From Labilibaculum sp. DW002 (lineage in GTDB: Bacteria > Bacteroidota > Bacteroidia > Bacteroidales > Marinifilaceae), in the NCBI RefSeq assembly GCF_029029525.1, contig NZ_JAKJSC010000005.1, positions 1 to 64,000 of the forward strand: 64,000 nt of DNA, written 5' to 3'. Positions 27,652 through 35,819 of the stretch are shown here, piece after piece. A model generated the notes under the pieces. The model saw only the letters and a list, made by a program, of their open reading frames with translations, was not told the origin of the DNA and did not search any database. Within the stretch, counting starts at the first letter, position 1. Every line of letters starts with the position of its first letter. The position numbers were made by a program, and so were the translations under genes.

Positions 27652-28170
27652 ATGGAAAAAAGACCTAGAATACCAATAAAATTAACCACGACTGATTATC
27701 TTTTTGAAATTATCGGAGTTGTTGGAATCGCATGCCTTATTTTCTTACCTATTTATTTCTATGCCGATTTGCCAAATATAATTCCAAAACATTTTAATAC
27801 TCTTGGACAAGTTGACTCATATGGGAAACGGGGAGTAATTTGGTTATTACCTACAATTGGACTGGTCTTATATGTTGGAATGACTATATTGAATAAATAT
27901 CCCTTTGCTTTCAATTATCCAACAAAAGTAACATATGACAATGCCGAAAGGCTTTATACACTTGGAACCAGAACAGTTCGACTTTTGAAAGTTGTTGTCA
28001 CACTCTCATTTCTTTTCCTGAATTTTAAAACTATAGAAATCGCATTAAATAGAGCAGATGGAATAGGGAAATTTTATTTACTAATATTTCTAATTGTATT
28101 GGGAACTTTAATAGGAACAATGATTTATAAAATGACAAAAAATAGAACACGAACGCACAACAAAAGTTAA
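27652..28170 (+). CDS. DUF1648 membrane protein (cassette 1)
   Basis: The 172-residue protein has about four membrane helices (near 18-36, 62-80, 110-128 and 140-160). The first helix and following loop carry the DUF1648 pattern (LPNIIPKHFNTLGQVDSYG) also found in SdpI-like proteins. The molecular role is unknown; some relatives act in immunity to toxins. It starts 43 bp after the first cassette core. Its last codons lie inside the AAC box of the following attC-like site, typical of tightly packed cassettes. Confidence 0.8.
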   Translation: MEKRPRIPIKLTTTDYLFEIIGVVGIACLIFLPIYFYADLPNIIPKHFNTLGQVDSYGKRGVIWLLPTIGLVLYVGMTILNKYPFAFNYPTKVTYDNAERLYTLGTRTVRLLKVVVTLSFLFLNFKTIEIALNRADGIGKFYLLIFLIVLGTLIGTMIYKMTKNRTRTHNKS

Positions 28171-28283
28171 AATTAATGGGCGGTGACGCTCAATTTGATA
28201 AAGCAACAAAAACAATAAACGGTAACGGCTCTGATAAGGTGGCAGTTGTAAATCGCCCACAAATTTTAGCAAGACCGTTAGGC
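28155..28283 (+). other. attC-like site 1
   Basis: The box GCACAAC (28155-28161) and core GTTAGGC (28277-28283) bound 129 bp in which AAAATTAATGGGCG near the left pairs with CGCCCACAAATTTT near the right. The core matches GTTRRRY fully. Confidence 0.7.
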
Positions 28284-28313
28284 ACAAGCAAAACACGCAA
28301 TACGAAATAATAT

Positions 28314-29168
28314 ATGGAACTAAGTCAAAAAACGTTAGAAAAATTAAGAATTCTTATAAACGAAGAAACAGAATATCGCTCTGGGCCAAATCTCATTTCT
28401 TTTTTTAATGACTTAGGATTTAATAATGCTTATGGGCAAGGATTTCCTTCTAGATGGAAATTTACAGACGAGAAACTATCCAAAATAAATGGGACAGCTG
28501 ACCTTGATAGATGTATAAAGAAAGTATTTGCTCCTATAAATTATATTGGTCGCTTTGAAGAACTTGATGGATTTATTAAAGACTTCAACCAATATCTTGC
28601 ATTTGATAAGTGGAACGTTATTAGAAATGATGCAGAAATTTCATTTAAAAGAGCAGATAAAATTAAAATAGAACAAACTGATTCTAAGTCTGAATTAAAA
28701 GAAGATGATTTTCTAAAGAATGAGTTTAAAGAGATAAAACTTGAGACTATAGGACTTGATGGAGCTATAACTGATGTCCTAAATCAAAGAATTCAAGAAA
28801 TAAAAAAATGCTTAAATACAGATGCTCCATTATCTGTAATTTTTCTTTGTGGTAGTGCGCTCGAAGGAATTTTACTTGGAATTGCTTTAAAAAGTCCAAA
28901 AGGTTTTAATACAGCATCATCTGCAGCAAAAGATAAACATGGGAAAGTAAAAAAACTTCATGACTGGACTTTGAGTAATTACATAAACACAGCATATGAA
29001 TTAGGTCTTATTAAAGAAGATGTAAAGAAATTTAGTCATTCTTTAAGAGATTTTAGAAATTACATTCACCCGTACGAACATATGAGTTCTGGTTTTAATC
29101 CTGATAAACATACTGCTAAAATTTCATGGCAAGTATTAAAAGCAGCGATATTTCAATTGGGGAAATAA
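28314..29168 (+). CDS. HEPN-like protein, possible defence or toxin function (cassette 2)
   Basis: The 284-residue protein is soluble. The C-terminal half (about 145-284) looks like an all-helical HEPN-type domain: FLCGSALEGILLGIAL followed by SLRDFRNYIHPYEH, which has R-x6-H and the RNYIHP element seen in HEPN ribonucleases and DUF4145-like proteins. The N-terminal half (about 1-110) is helical and unassigned. HEPN proteins are often RNases in defence or toxin systems, but catalytic activity here is inference and no obvious antitoxin is adjacent. It begins 31 bp after its core, and its cassette is closed by GTGCCTAAC at 29175. Confidence 0.65.
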   Translation: MELSQKTLEKLRILINEETEYRSGPNLISFFNDLGFNNAYGQGFPSRWKFTDEKLSKINGTADLDRCIKKVFAPINYIGRFEELDGFIKDFNQYLAFDKWNVIRNDAEISFKRADKIKIEQTDSKSELKEDDFLKNEFKEIKLETIGLDGAITDVLNQRIQEIKKCLNTDAPLSVIFLCGSALEGILLGIALKSPKGFNTASSAAKDKHGKVKKLHDWTLSNYINTAYELGLIKEDVKKFSHSLRDFRNYIHPYEHMSSGFNPDKHTAKISWQVLKAAIFQLGK

Positions 29169-29176
29169 ATGCCAGT

Positions 29177-29643
29177 GCCTAACAAAAGTAACCGTTGCAC
29201 AATCAACTAATATTTCTAAGGAATAAGATAAAAGCCTTAAATGTTTGTGGATTCACAAGCTTTTAAGGCTTTACTTTTTCAGTTAATAAGTTGTAGATTT
29301 TGAATTATTAAGTGCCTAAAACGGGTTTGAGTAAGCCAAATATGCTTTTTAAAATAGCGAAATGACTAATCGCCTGATTAGTCATTGTTTCTGCATTTTT
29401 TGTAACAAATTTCAAGAGTTTTTTAAGGTTATAAGCACAAGCGGACATGTGCATGACTTTGTTTGCCTGAGCAATTACGATTTAAATCCATAGGCCGTGT
29501 TAAGCTTTCAAAACCCAGGTTCGACTGTTGATTTAAAAAGAATATATTGTTAGATTTGATTCTGCTAAGTATTTTTTTTAATTGTAGTTAGCATTCCCTA
29601 TTGGAGGGATAACAACAATGTTGTTGTTATAAATTAGTTGGGC
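29177..29643 (+). other. attC-like site 2, occupied by an IS remnant
   Basis: GCCTAAC (29177-29183) and GTTGGGC (29637-29643) are good R'' and core matches 467 bp apart. The inner sequence from about 29185 to 29636 is a decayed transposable element rather than attC stem, so the original site has been interrupted. Confidence 0.65.
29179..29640 (-). mobile_element. Decayed transposase remnant inside attC-like site 2 (copy 1)
   Basis: On the minus strand AQANKVMHMSACAYNLKK and KPVLGT* (ending near 29309) match the C-terminus of IS1182-type DDE transposases. Upstream, TVEPGF continues only through stop codons and frameshifts, and the N-terminal part is absent. A strong hairpin (AAAGCCTTAAA/TTTTAAGGCTTT, about 29231-29274) lies beyond the stop. 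The same 462-bp block recurs at 31407. Confidence 0.75.
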
Positions 29644-29659
29644 AAAATTTAAGAGAACG

Positions 29660-30730
29660 ATGCAGAAACTAACAGCAATATTGATTTTTTTGATTTTCGG
29701 AACAGTGGCATTTGGACAATTATCATTTTTACCGAATGACATTTCCAAAGCAAAGAAACTCTTACCCGATAAGATTAAAACGATTAGACAATACAAGGGA
29801 GATTTATTACTAAATGTTAGAGAATATGACACATTAATGAATATGACTTTTAGTCATTATAAACAATATGTGCGTGAGAATTGGAATGGAAAATACATAA
29901 CGATGATAACTGGAAATCTTTATGACGATTCGGGCGTTTTGTTAAAGTCATATCATTTACATTCAAATGCAGGATTATCGATTTGGTATTACGAATATGA
30001 TAGTCTTGGTAATAATATTGAACTGTCAATGAGGAATAATGACTACGAACATCATGATAGTTTGATAAATACAAATCCTTATCGTTACATTGCTGAAATC
30101 ACGAACATTAATGAACTTGCTTCTCATCCAAAGATTAAGGAGATTGAACGAAAAGCACAGAAGTATTTACATTGGAAACGGACTTATGATTCTATTGGAA
30201 ATATGCTGACAGAGTTATCATTTAAAGAAAATGGTGATACATCTGGATACCAACGATACGAATACGATGAAAATAACAACAATATTTACTTCTATAATGA
30301 ATGGTCTAAAGAAAATCATTGGGAATATTATTATGAATATGAAAAGGAATATTCATTTTATGAGGAGGATTTAGAAACTGAACCAAAACAGACAAACTTA
30401 CTGCAAAGTGTTCGTGTTGACTTTGACTGGAGAGAAAACAGAAAAAGAATATCTGATATTACCTTTTACAAATACGACAAGAATGATAGACTTATTGAAA
30501 AATCCAAGTATGACAAAGGTGAATTTCAGGATAAATATGTGTATGAATACAACGAATTAGGACAAGTAATTAAGCGGACAGCTTATGTTTATAACCCTAA
30601 CAAGATTGCAAGCATTGAAACATACACATACAATAAAGAAGGAAATGTAATTAAAGAAACAGATGAAGACCTTCGTTCTGAAGAGAAAACAGAGAGTGAG
30701 TATCGGTATGAATATGAATACTATAAATAA
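29660..30730 (+). CDS. Secreted YD-repeat-like protein (cassette 3)
   Basis: The 356-residue protein has a signal peptide (MQKLTAILIFLIFGTVAFG) and a Tyr/Asp/Asn/Glu-rich body with recurrent YEYDxxGN-type strands (WYYEYDSLGNNIE, YEYDENNNN, YEYNELGQVIKR, YTYNKEGNVIKE). These resemble RHS/YD repeats that form beta shells. No toxin or protease tip is seen. It starts 23 bp after its core, and the cassette closes with TTTGCCCAAC at 30735. The function is unknown, probably envelope-associated or extracellular. Confidence 0.8.
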   Translation: MQKLTAILIFLIFGTVAFGQLSFLPNDISKAKKLLPDKIKTIRQYKGDLLLNVREYDTLMNMTFSHYKQYVRENWNGKYITMITGNLYDDSGVLLKSYHLHSNAGLSIWYYEYDSLGNNIELSMRNNDYEHHDSLINTNPYRYIAEITNINELASHPKIKEIERKAQKYLHWKRTYDSIGNMLTELSFKENGDTSGYQRYEYDENNNNIYFYNEWSKENHWEYYYEYEKEYSFYEEDLETEPKQTNLLQSVRVDFDWRENRKRISDITFYKYDKNDRLIEKSKYDKGEFQDKYVYEYNELGQVIKRTAYVYNPNKIASIETYTYNKEGNVIKETDEDLRSEEKTESEYRYEYEYYK

Positions 30731-30737
30731 AAACTTT

Positions 30738-30869
30738 GCCCAACATTTTGTATAAGTAATGGCAGCCAAAGTAGTAAATATCAAGGTTTGTAGCCCGCCC
30801 AAACTGCGTAGCGGTTTGACAGGGAACTACCACGTAATCTGCCACTACTCATACAATTTACCGTTAGCA
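30738..30869 (+). other. attC-like site 3, best-preserved palindrome
   Basis: GCCCAAC (30738-30744) and GTTAGCA (30863-30869) bound 132 bp. The arms TTGTATAAGTAATGGCAG (30748-30765) and CTGCCACTACTCATACAA (30839-30856) pair over 18 positions with two G-T wobbles. An inner hairpin CAAAC/GTTTG lies near the tip. Confidence 0.75.
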
Positions 30870-30892
30870 GGCATTTTAAAAAAAAAACAACG

Positions 30893-31396
30893 ATGAATCA
30901 AGAATTAAAGAAATATTTAGAATCAGAAACTTCAGATAAACTATTCTATTATTTCAAATTTGAGGGTTTATTGGACTTTAATAAAAAGATTGTTGCGGGA
31001 ACAGTTCTACACGAAAGAAATTATGACACCAAAATTTTAATCAGCGAAAAATCAAAACTTCAAGAATCATTAAAGAGACAGATTGCGGAATTTGAAGACA
31101 GATCAGTATTTGAATATAAAATACGAAAAGAACAAAAGAAGAGCTTAATTCATAGTTTGATTTTTACTGTGACTATAGTTTCATTTTATATTTACTGGTA
31201 TTTTGAATTACCTGACAATAGAATGACTCCAACTTATCTTCTTATTGCATGTAATATAACATTTTCATTATTAATGATTTATAAATTAATGTCTTTTAAG
31301 AAGAGTATTAACTACGAAATTAAACGAGCAGAACAAGACTGTAAATTACAAAAACAGAAATTAGAAATAATTGATCAGGAATGGAAATTTGAATAA
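30893..31396 (+). CDS. Coiled-coil protein with two membrane helices (cassette 4)
   Basis: The 167-residue product has charged helical flanks (about 1-78 and 140-167, predicted coiled coil) around two membrane helices (about 86-103 and 113-130) joined by a short loop. No family is recognised. It starts 24 bp after its core at 30863, and its cassette ends at GCCTGCTAAC (31402-31411), a perfect 10-base complement of its first bases. Confidence 0.75.
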   Translation: MNQELKKYLESETSDKLFYYFKFEGLLDFNKKIVAGTVLHERNYDTKILISEKSKLQESLKRQIAEFEDRSVFEYKIRKEQKKSLIHSLIFTVTIVSFYIYWYFELPDNRMTPTYLLIACNITFSLLMIYKLMSFKKSINYEIKRAEQDCKLQKQKLEIIDQEWKFE

Positions 31397-31404
31397 AAAA
31401 CGCC

Positions 31405-31871
31405 TGCTAACAAAAGTAACCGTTGCACAATCAACTAATATTTCTAAGAAATAAGATAAAAGCCTTAAATGTTTGTGGATTCACAAGCTTTTAAGGCTTT
31501 ACTTTTTCAGTTAATAAGTTGTAGATTTTGAATTATTAAGTGCTTAAAACGGGTTTGAGTAAGCCAAATATGCTTTTTAAAATAGCGAAATGACTAATCG
31601 CCTGATTAGTCATTGTTTCAGCTGTTTTTCTAATAAACTTCAACATCTTTTTAAGATTGTAAGCATTAGCTGACATGTGCATCACCTTGTTTGCCTGAGC
31701 AATTACGATTTAAATCCATAGGCCGTGTTAAGCTTTCAAAAACCAGATTCGACTGTTGATTTAAAAAGAATATATTGTTAGATTTGATTCTGCTAAGTAT
31801 TTTTTTTAATTGTAGTTAGCATTCCCTATTGGAGGGATAACAACAATGTTGTTGTTATAAATTAGTTGTGG
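31405..31871 (+). other. attC-like site 4, occupied by an IS remnant
   Basis: TGCTAAC (31405-31411) and core GTTGTGG (31865-31871) lie 467 bp apart, exactly the length of site 2. The inner part is the second copy of the same transposase remnant. Confidence 0.65.
31407..31868 (-). mobile_element. Decayed transposase remnant inside attC-like site 4 (copy 2)
   Basis: This 462-bp block is offset by exactly 2228 bp from copy 1 without net indels. Both ends are almost identical to copy 1, but a stretch of about 75 bp (31615-31690) differs at many positions while still encoding the same transposase segment (AQANKVMHMSANAYNLKKML) with mostly conservative changes. Confidence 0.75.
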
Positions 31872-31969
31872 TGCATTTCCAAAAAGAACAGCAGCAAAAT
31901 TATCTTGAAAGATTAAATTTTATATATTTGCATGCTCATGGTTCAAGATATTAACTACATATCAGTACT

Positions 31970-32150
31970 GAAGTCGGTATAATAGGCAGGTTTCCAATTC
32001 TTTGACAAGAATGACCTGTCGAAACTTCATTAACACCGATTAGTTTGACTTTAAAGTCAGACCTAATATAGGTACATATAATCCAAATATTTTTTAACTT
32101 ATTACGCTTCAAGGGGGGATACTGATTTAGCAGTATTTATTCTCGTGGAG
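31970..32150 (+). promoter_or_regulatory. Structured leader of cassette 5
   Basis: The 290 bp before the hydrolase gene hold nested inverted repeats: AGTCGGT/ACCGATT enclosing GGCAGGT/ACCTGTC and ATTCTT/AAGAAT (31972-32042), a palindrome GACTTTAAAGTC, and ATACTG/CAGTAT near 32120-32140. The other cassettes have leaders of only 20-45 bp. It may be a structured RNA, attenuator or relic of another site; no known class is recognised. Confidence 0.45.
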
Positions 32151-32161
32151 GGCTTCATACT

Positions 32162-33055
32162 ATGAAAAACTATCAAATGAATAAATTATTGGCAATATTC
32201 TTCATATTAATTTTTATAATATCGTGCGATAAAAATGAAAGAACACTTGATTCTGTTCCGTCTAATTATATTTCGGTTGATGATTTAAGAGTTCATTTCA
32301 AAGAATACGGACAAGGCGATAAAACCCTGATATTCGTTCACGGTTGGGGATGTGATTTAAACACATGGAAGTATCAGTTTGATTATTTCAAAGACAAGTA
32401 CCATCTGGTTTTTATAGACTTGCCAGGTCATGGAAAAAGCGATAAACCAAAAATAAATTATACGATTGATTATTTTGCTCAATCGGTAAAATACGTAATG
32501 GATGATTTAGGAATTAAAAGTCCGATTCTTATTGGACATAGTATGGGATTCCCAGTTTGTCAACAAGTAATAAGAAAATTAAATGATAACACTGCTAGCA
32601 TTTGCAATGTAGATGGTGTGTATTTCAAATTTCCCCAAGACAGCATTGAAAATGTAAAGTATAAAAATGAGTTGAGTGCTTTTGCAAAAATGTTTAAAGG
32701 AATTAACTACGAGAAAAATGCAAGACAATTTATTTCTGGATTTATAACAGATAAAACACCAGAATATGCAAAAGAATATATATTGTCAACAATGACAAGT
32801 AATCCAGAGTATGTTGGTTGTAGCTCAATGAATGATATGATTGATGAAAAATACTGGAAGGAAGATGTAATATATAATCAAGCACTTGCTATTTACGCTA
32901 AAACCTTTGAACTTCCTGTAGATAATAAGTCATATTTGGAATCACTATTTCATAACCTGACATATCATGAGATAAGAGATGTAAATCACTTTCTTATGAT
33001 GGAAAAGCCAATTGAATTTAATAATCTTCTTGAAAGATTTATAGAACAAAAATAA
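32162..33055 (+). CDS. Alpha/beta-hydrolase lipoprotein (cassette 5)
   Basis: The 297-residue protein has a lipoprotein signal ending in ISC (FFILIFIISC). The hydrolase fold shows the oxyanion motif HGWGCD, the nucleophile elbow GHSMG (Ser about 123) and a C-terminal His in VNHFLMMEKP. The substrate is unknown; candidates are esters, lactones or peptides in the periplasm. A second ATG at 32177 would also give a good signal peptide and may be the true start. It is 8 bp upstream of a GNAT acetyltransferase gene, making this a two-gene cassette. Confidence 0.85.
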   Translation: MKNYQMNKLLAIFFILIFIISCDKNERTLDSVPSNYISVDDLRVHFKEYGQGDKTLIFVHGWGCDLNTWKYQFDYFKDKYHLVFIDLPGHGKSDKPKINYTIDYFAQSVKYVMDDLGIKSPILIGHSMGFPVCQQVIRKLNDNTASICNVDGVYFKFPQDSIENVKYKNELSAFAKMFKGINYEKNARQFISGFITDKTPEYAKEYILSTMTSNPEYVGCSSMNDMIDEKYWKEDVIYNQALAIYAKTFELPVDNKSYLESLFHNLTYHEIRDVNHFLMMEKPIEFNNLLERFIEQK

Positions 33056-33063
33056 ATGACAGA

Positions 33064-33603
33064 ATGAATTCTAAAGAGTTGAAAATAAGAAAGGAAAAAA
33101 CTAAAGATTTCCGGGCAGTTTTTACACTAATCAGAGAAGCATTTAAAAATGAACAGTATAGTGACCATAAAGAACAGTTCTTGGTAGAGCGGTTAAGAAA
33201 ATCAAGTGCTTTTATTCCAGAACTTTCAATAGTAGCAGTAAATGATAATAAAATAGTTGGGCATATTCTCTTAACCAAGTTGAAGATTATAAGTGATAAA
33301 AATGTATTCCATTCTTTAGCTCTAGCTCCAGTATCCGTTTCAACTGAATATCAAGGAAAGGGAGTTGGAGGAAAGCTAATAAACCAAGCACACAAAATGG
33401 CAAAAGAATTAGGGTATAAATCAATCGTTCTTCTTGGACACGAAAAATATTATCCCAGATTTGGTTACGAACAAGCTGCTAAGTATGGAATTAAATTACC
33501 TTTTGAAGTTCCAAAAGAGAATTGTATGGCAATTGAATTAGTTGAGAATGGACTAAATGGCGTGAATGGAATGGTTGAATATCCTAAAGAATTTAATGAA
33601 TAG
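33064..33603 (+). CDS. GNAT-family N-acetyltransferase (cassette 5)
   Basis: The 179-residue cytoplasmic protein has the GNAT acetyl-CoA-binding signature LALAPVSVSTEYQGKGVGGK (Q-x-x-G-x-G) and the later strand KSIVLLGHEKYYPRFGYEQA, typical of the YhbS-like subgroup. The acceptor substrate is not evident. It follows the hydrolase gene by 8 bp, and its stop lies 12 bp before the cassette's closing box CACCACAAC. Confidence 0.9.
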   Translation: MNSKELKIRKEKTKDFRAVFTLIREAFKNEQYSDHKEQFLVERLRKSSAFIPELSIVAVNDNKIVGHILLTKLKIISDKNVFHSLALAPVSVSTEYQGKGVGGKLINQAHKMAKELGYKSIVLLGHEKYYPRFGYEQAAKYGIKLPFEVPKENCMAIELVENGLNGVNGMVEYPKEFNE

Positions 33604-33617
33604 GAAAAAATACGACA

Positions 33618-33812
33618 CCACAACACACGCTCACATAACATAGGCGGATAGGGGGTTTTCGAAGGTTTTATGCTTTTATGGGCAACGGCAAGGCAGCCAT
33701 TTCAGAATAGTTATAGTTAAATTTAATCCTAAAATAGCTACCTTGCCTTTTTATAAAAATTGATACATAAATCAACTAAGGCGCCTACGTTACACAGCGC
33801 CATCCGTTGTGG
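33618..33812 (+). other. attC-like site 5
   Basis: CCACAAC (33618-33624) and GTTGTGG (33806-33812) bound 195 bp. Outer arms TAACATAGGCG and CGCCTACGTTA pair with one wobble; inner arms GGCAAGG and CCTTGCC form the tip stem. Confidence 0.75.
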
Positions 33813-33871
33813 GTAATGCAAAAAAACAGCACACTAGTATATTTATCGATACAACTATAATCAACACAAAG

Positions 33872-34375
33872 ATGACAGACTATTTACAAATATTCAAATC
33901 AAGATTCGTTAACGACGAAATGTTCTTTGCCCAAGAAAAAATAGATAACAAATACGACACAGTATTTGCATATCTTAAAAAATTCAAAATGTCCTGGTTT
34001 GCGACACAGTTAAATACCTTTATCGCAATCAGTCAGATTGAAGGTGAAATAACAAAGGATACTCTTAAGGACTATTCGTCAAAAACATATAAGTATGCAC
34101 TGAAAAATCATAAAGGTTGGCCACGTGGAATACAAGCTGGAGTTGGTTCAATTTCTGTTTTGATTGGAACTAGTGTCTCAAAGGAATCGATTGATTATTG
34201 TAAAAAGCTATCAAAAAAACATTGGTCTGCTTTTGAAATTCCGGTAATAGTTGATTTGAGCAAAATGCAAGTTATTAGATTTGACAAAAGGCCTGTATGG
34301 GGGACAATATATTTTCCATATCTAAAAGCGCTAATTGATAGCAAAATCGAATCTGTAATGAATGAAAGTAAATAA
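33872..34375 (+). CDS. Uncharacterised soluble protein (cassette 6)
   Basis: The 167-residue product (MTDYLQIFKSRF start) has no signal or membrane segment and a mixed alpha/beta pattern; two conserved-looking blocks are NHKGWPRGIQAGVGSISVLIG and FEIPVIVDLSKMQVIRFDKRPVWG. I do not recognise the family. The frame is open from a GTG at 33809, but that codon lies inside the attC core, so the ATG at 33872 is chosen. The cassette closes with TACCCACAAC at 34384. Confidence 0.7.
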   Translation: MTDYLQIFKSRFVNDEMFFAQEKIDNKYDTVFAYLKKFKMSWFATQLNTFIAISQIEGEITKDTLKDYSSKTYKYALKNHKGWPRGIQAGVGSISVLIGTSVSKESIDYCKKLSKKHWSAFEIPVIVDLSKMQVIRFDKRPVWGTIYFPYLKALIDSKIESVMNESK

Positions 34376-34386
34376 TAAGCACATAC

Positions 34387-34583
34387 CCACAACAATAGCT
34401 CATATATCATAGGGCGTTTAAGCTGTTACACGAGCTTCAGCAGTTTCTAGCAGCTCCGCCAAATCAGAGATTTGACAGAGTCTGAACTTTGAAATTACTC
34501 GTAAAATCTCTGATTTGGCTCTGTGACGGTTAAGAAGGAAAGTGATTTCTAATGCCCTACGATACATAGCTGAGCCGTTGTGA
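34387..34583 (+). other. attC-like site 6
   Basis: CCACAAC (34387-34393) and GTTGTGA (34577-34583) bound 197 bp. Outer arms ATATCATAGGGC and GCCCTACGATAC pair, and an inner perfect stem GCCAAATCAGAGATTT/AAATCTCTGATTTGGC encloses a loop of about 30 nt. Confidence 0.75.
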
Positions 34584-34600
34584 GTAATTAGAAAACAACA

Positions 34601-35485
34601 TTATTGATTTAAAGTTAATCGTTTAAATCCCATTGCAGTATTGCCTGTTTCCCGTTTAAATATTTTTTGGAGATTGGTCGGTTCATCAAATCCAAACCTA
34701 TAAGCAATTTCTTTTACGGATAAATTAGTACTGCTCAAATACCTTTTTATTTCTAATACTAAAAAATATGAGATAAATTCCTTGGCTGTTTTATTACTTA
34801 TTGCTTTGCATACCTCATTTAGATGCTTATAGCTAATATTCATAGCTTCTGCATAAAACTTAGCATTTTTATTATTTATTAATCCTTTTTCTAATAAATT
34901 ACCAAATTCTTTAAATTGCTCATAATATTTATGTTGCTCAAATGACGTACGCTTTTCACGAGAAATTCTTTCCGTTTTTAAAAGTAAAGCATTCAGAAAA
35001 GTTCCTATAATTTTCCCTTTCATTTCGTCCTGATCTATATTGTATTCAAAATTGATACGTTCAATTAATCCAAGAAGATCATTGTAGCTTCTATCATCTA
35101 AATTGAGCAATGGTTTGTTTATGTGATAATTAAATATATTTACGTGATTTTTAAGATGCGTATGATTTAAGTTTTTTTGAAGAAAGTTATCGGAGAATAA
35201 AACAACGATACCTTTCATTTTGGAATTCTTTTCAAATTTTTGAATTTGATTTTTAGCAATGAGTATGAAGGAACCTTTCTTTAAAAAATAATTTTCATAA
35301 TCAATGTAATGCCATCCTTCTCCTTCTGTAATTAGCATCATGGTATAATACGAAAAGCGATGTATTTCGTAAATGGAGTTGTTCGTATCTTCAGTAGTGT
35401 GCATGCTTGCCAATGAACCTATGTAGAATTGAAATTCATCAAATTCACTACTAACACAATATAAATCTGGAATAGGATCGCTCAT
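34601..35485 (-). CDS. AraC-family transcriptional regulator (cassette 7, reversed)
   Basis: The 294-residue protein has an N-terminal cupin-like sensor half (about 20-190) and a C-terminal double helix-turn-helix AraC domain (about 195-290; VKEIAYRFGFDEPTNLQKIFKRETG). The ligand is unknown. It is transcribed against the array direction, downstream of the two secreted-protein genes on the same strand, which it may regulate. Its stop lies only 18 bp from the site 6 core, so it fills the left end of a 3-kb cassette. Confidence 0.9.
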   Translation of the reverse strand: MSDPIPDLYCVSSEFDEFQFYIGSLASMHTTEDTNNSIYEIHRFSYYTMMLITEGEGWHYIDYENYFLKKGSFILIAKNQIQKFEKNSKMKGIVVLFSDNFLQKNLNHTHLKNHVNIFNYHINKPLLNLDDRSYNDLLGLIERINFEYNIDQDEMKGKIIGTFLNALLLKTERISREKRTSFEQHKYYEQFKEFGNLLEKGLINNKNAKFYAEAMNISYKHLNEVCKAISNKTAKEFISYFLVLEIKRYLSSTNLSVKEIAYRFGFDEPTNLQKIFKRETGNTAMGFKRLTLNQ

Positions 35486-35533
35486 AAATGCAATATAAAT
35501 TGATGATTCTTAATAAACAAAATCTGCATAAAC

Positions 35534-35796
35534 TTATAGAAAATCTATAACACTGATAGAATAATTTTTATCAGTGTCATAGATTACTTTTTTGTTGAAT
35601 TTATTATAAGAAGGCAGCATGAAATATTTCAATATAACATTCATTATTTTACTATGAAAGCCATCTTCTTGTCTAAAGCTAGTTGTCCCTCTTTCGGTTT
35701 TTTCTAAACTAAATTTGTGATGATCTTTTACTTTGTCAATCATGTTGCCTGACCATCCAAATCTCACAACTACTTCGTAATCAGTTGTTATTATTT
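35534..35796 (-). pseudogene. SRPBCC-domain remnant
   Basis: The minus-strand frame of about 80 residues (VVVRFGWSGNM...DHHKFSLEKTERGTTSFRQ...GFHSKIMNVILKYF) matches the C-terminal half of START/SRPBCC-like proteins. A stop codon closes the frame just upstream and the N-terminal half is missing, so it is probably a broken gene. A GTG at 35767 is the only start-like codon. Confidence 0.5.
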
Positions 35797-35819
35797 CCTA
35801 AGCGATAAACATCATCAAC

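Noticed and set aside
33809-33871. Upstream GTG start for the cassette 6 protein
   Set aside because: It lies within the attC-like core and the added residues look unstructured; ATG 33872 is preferred.
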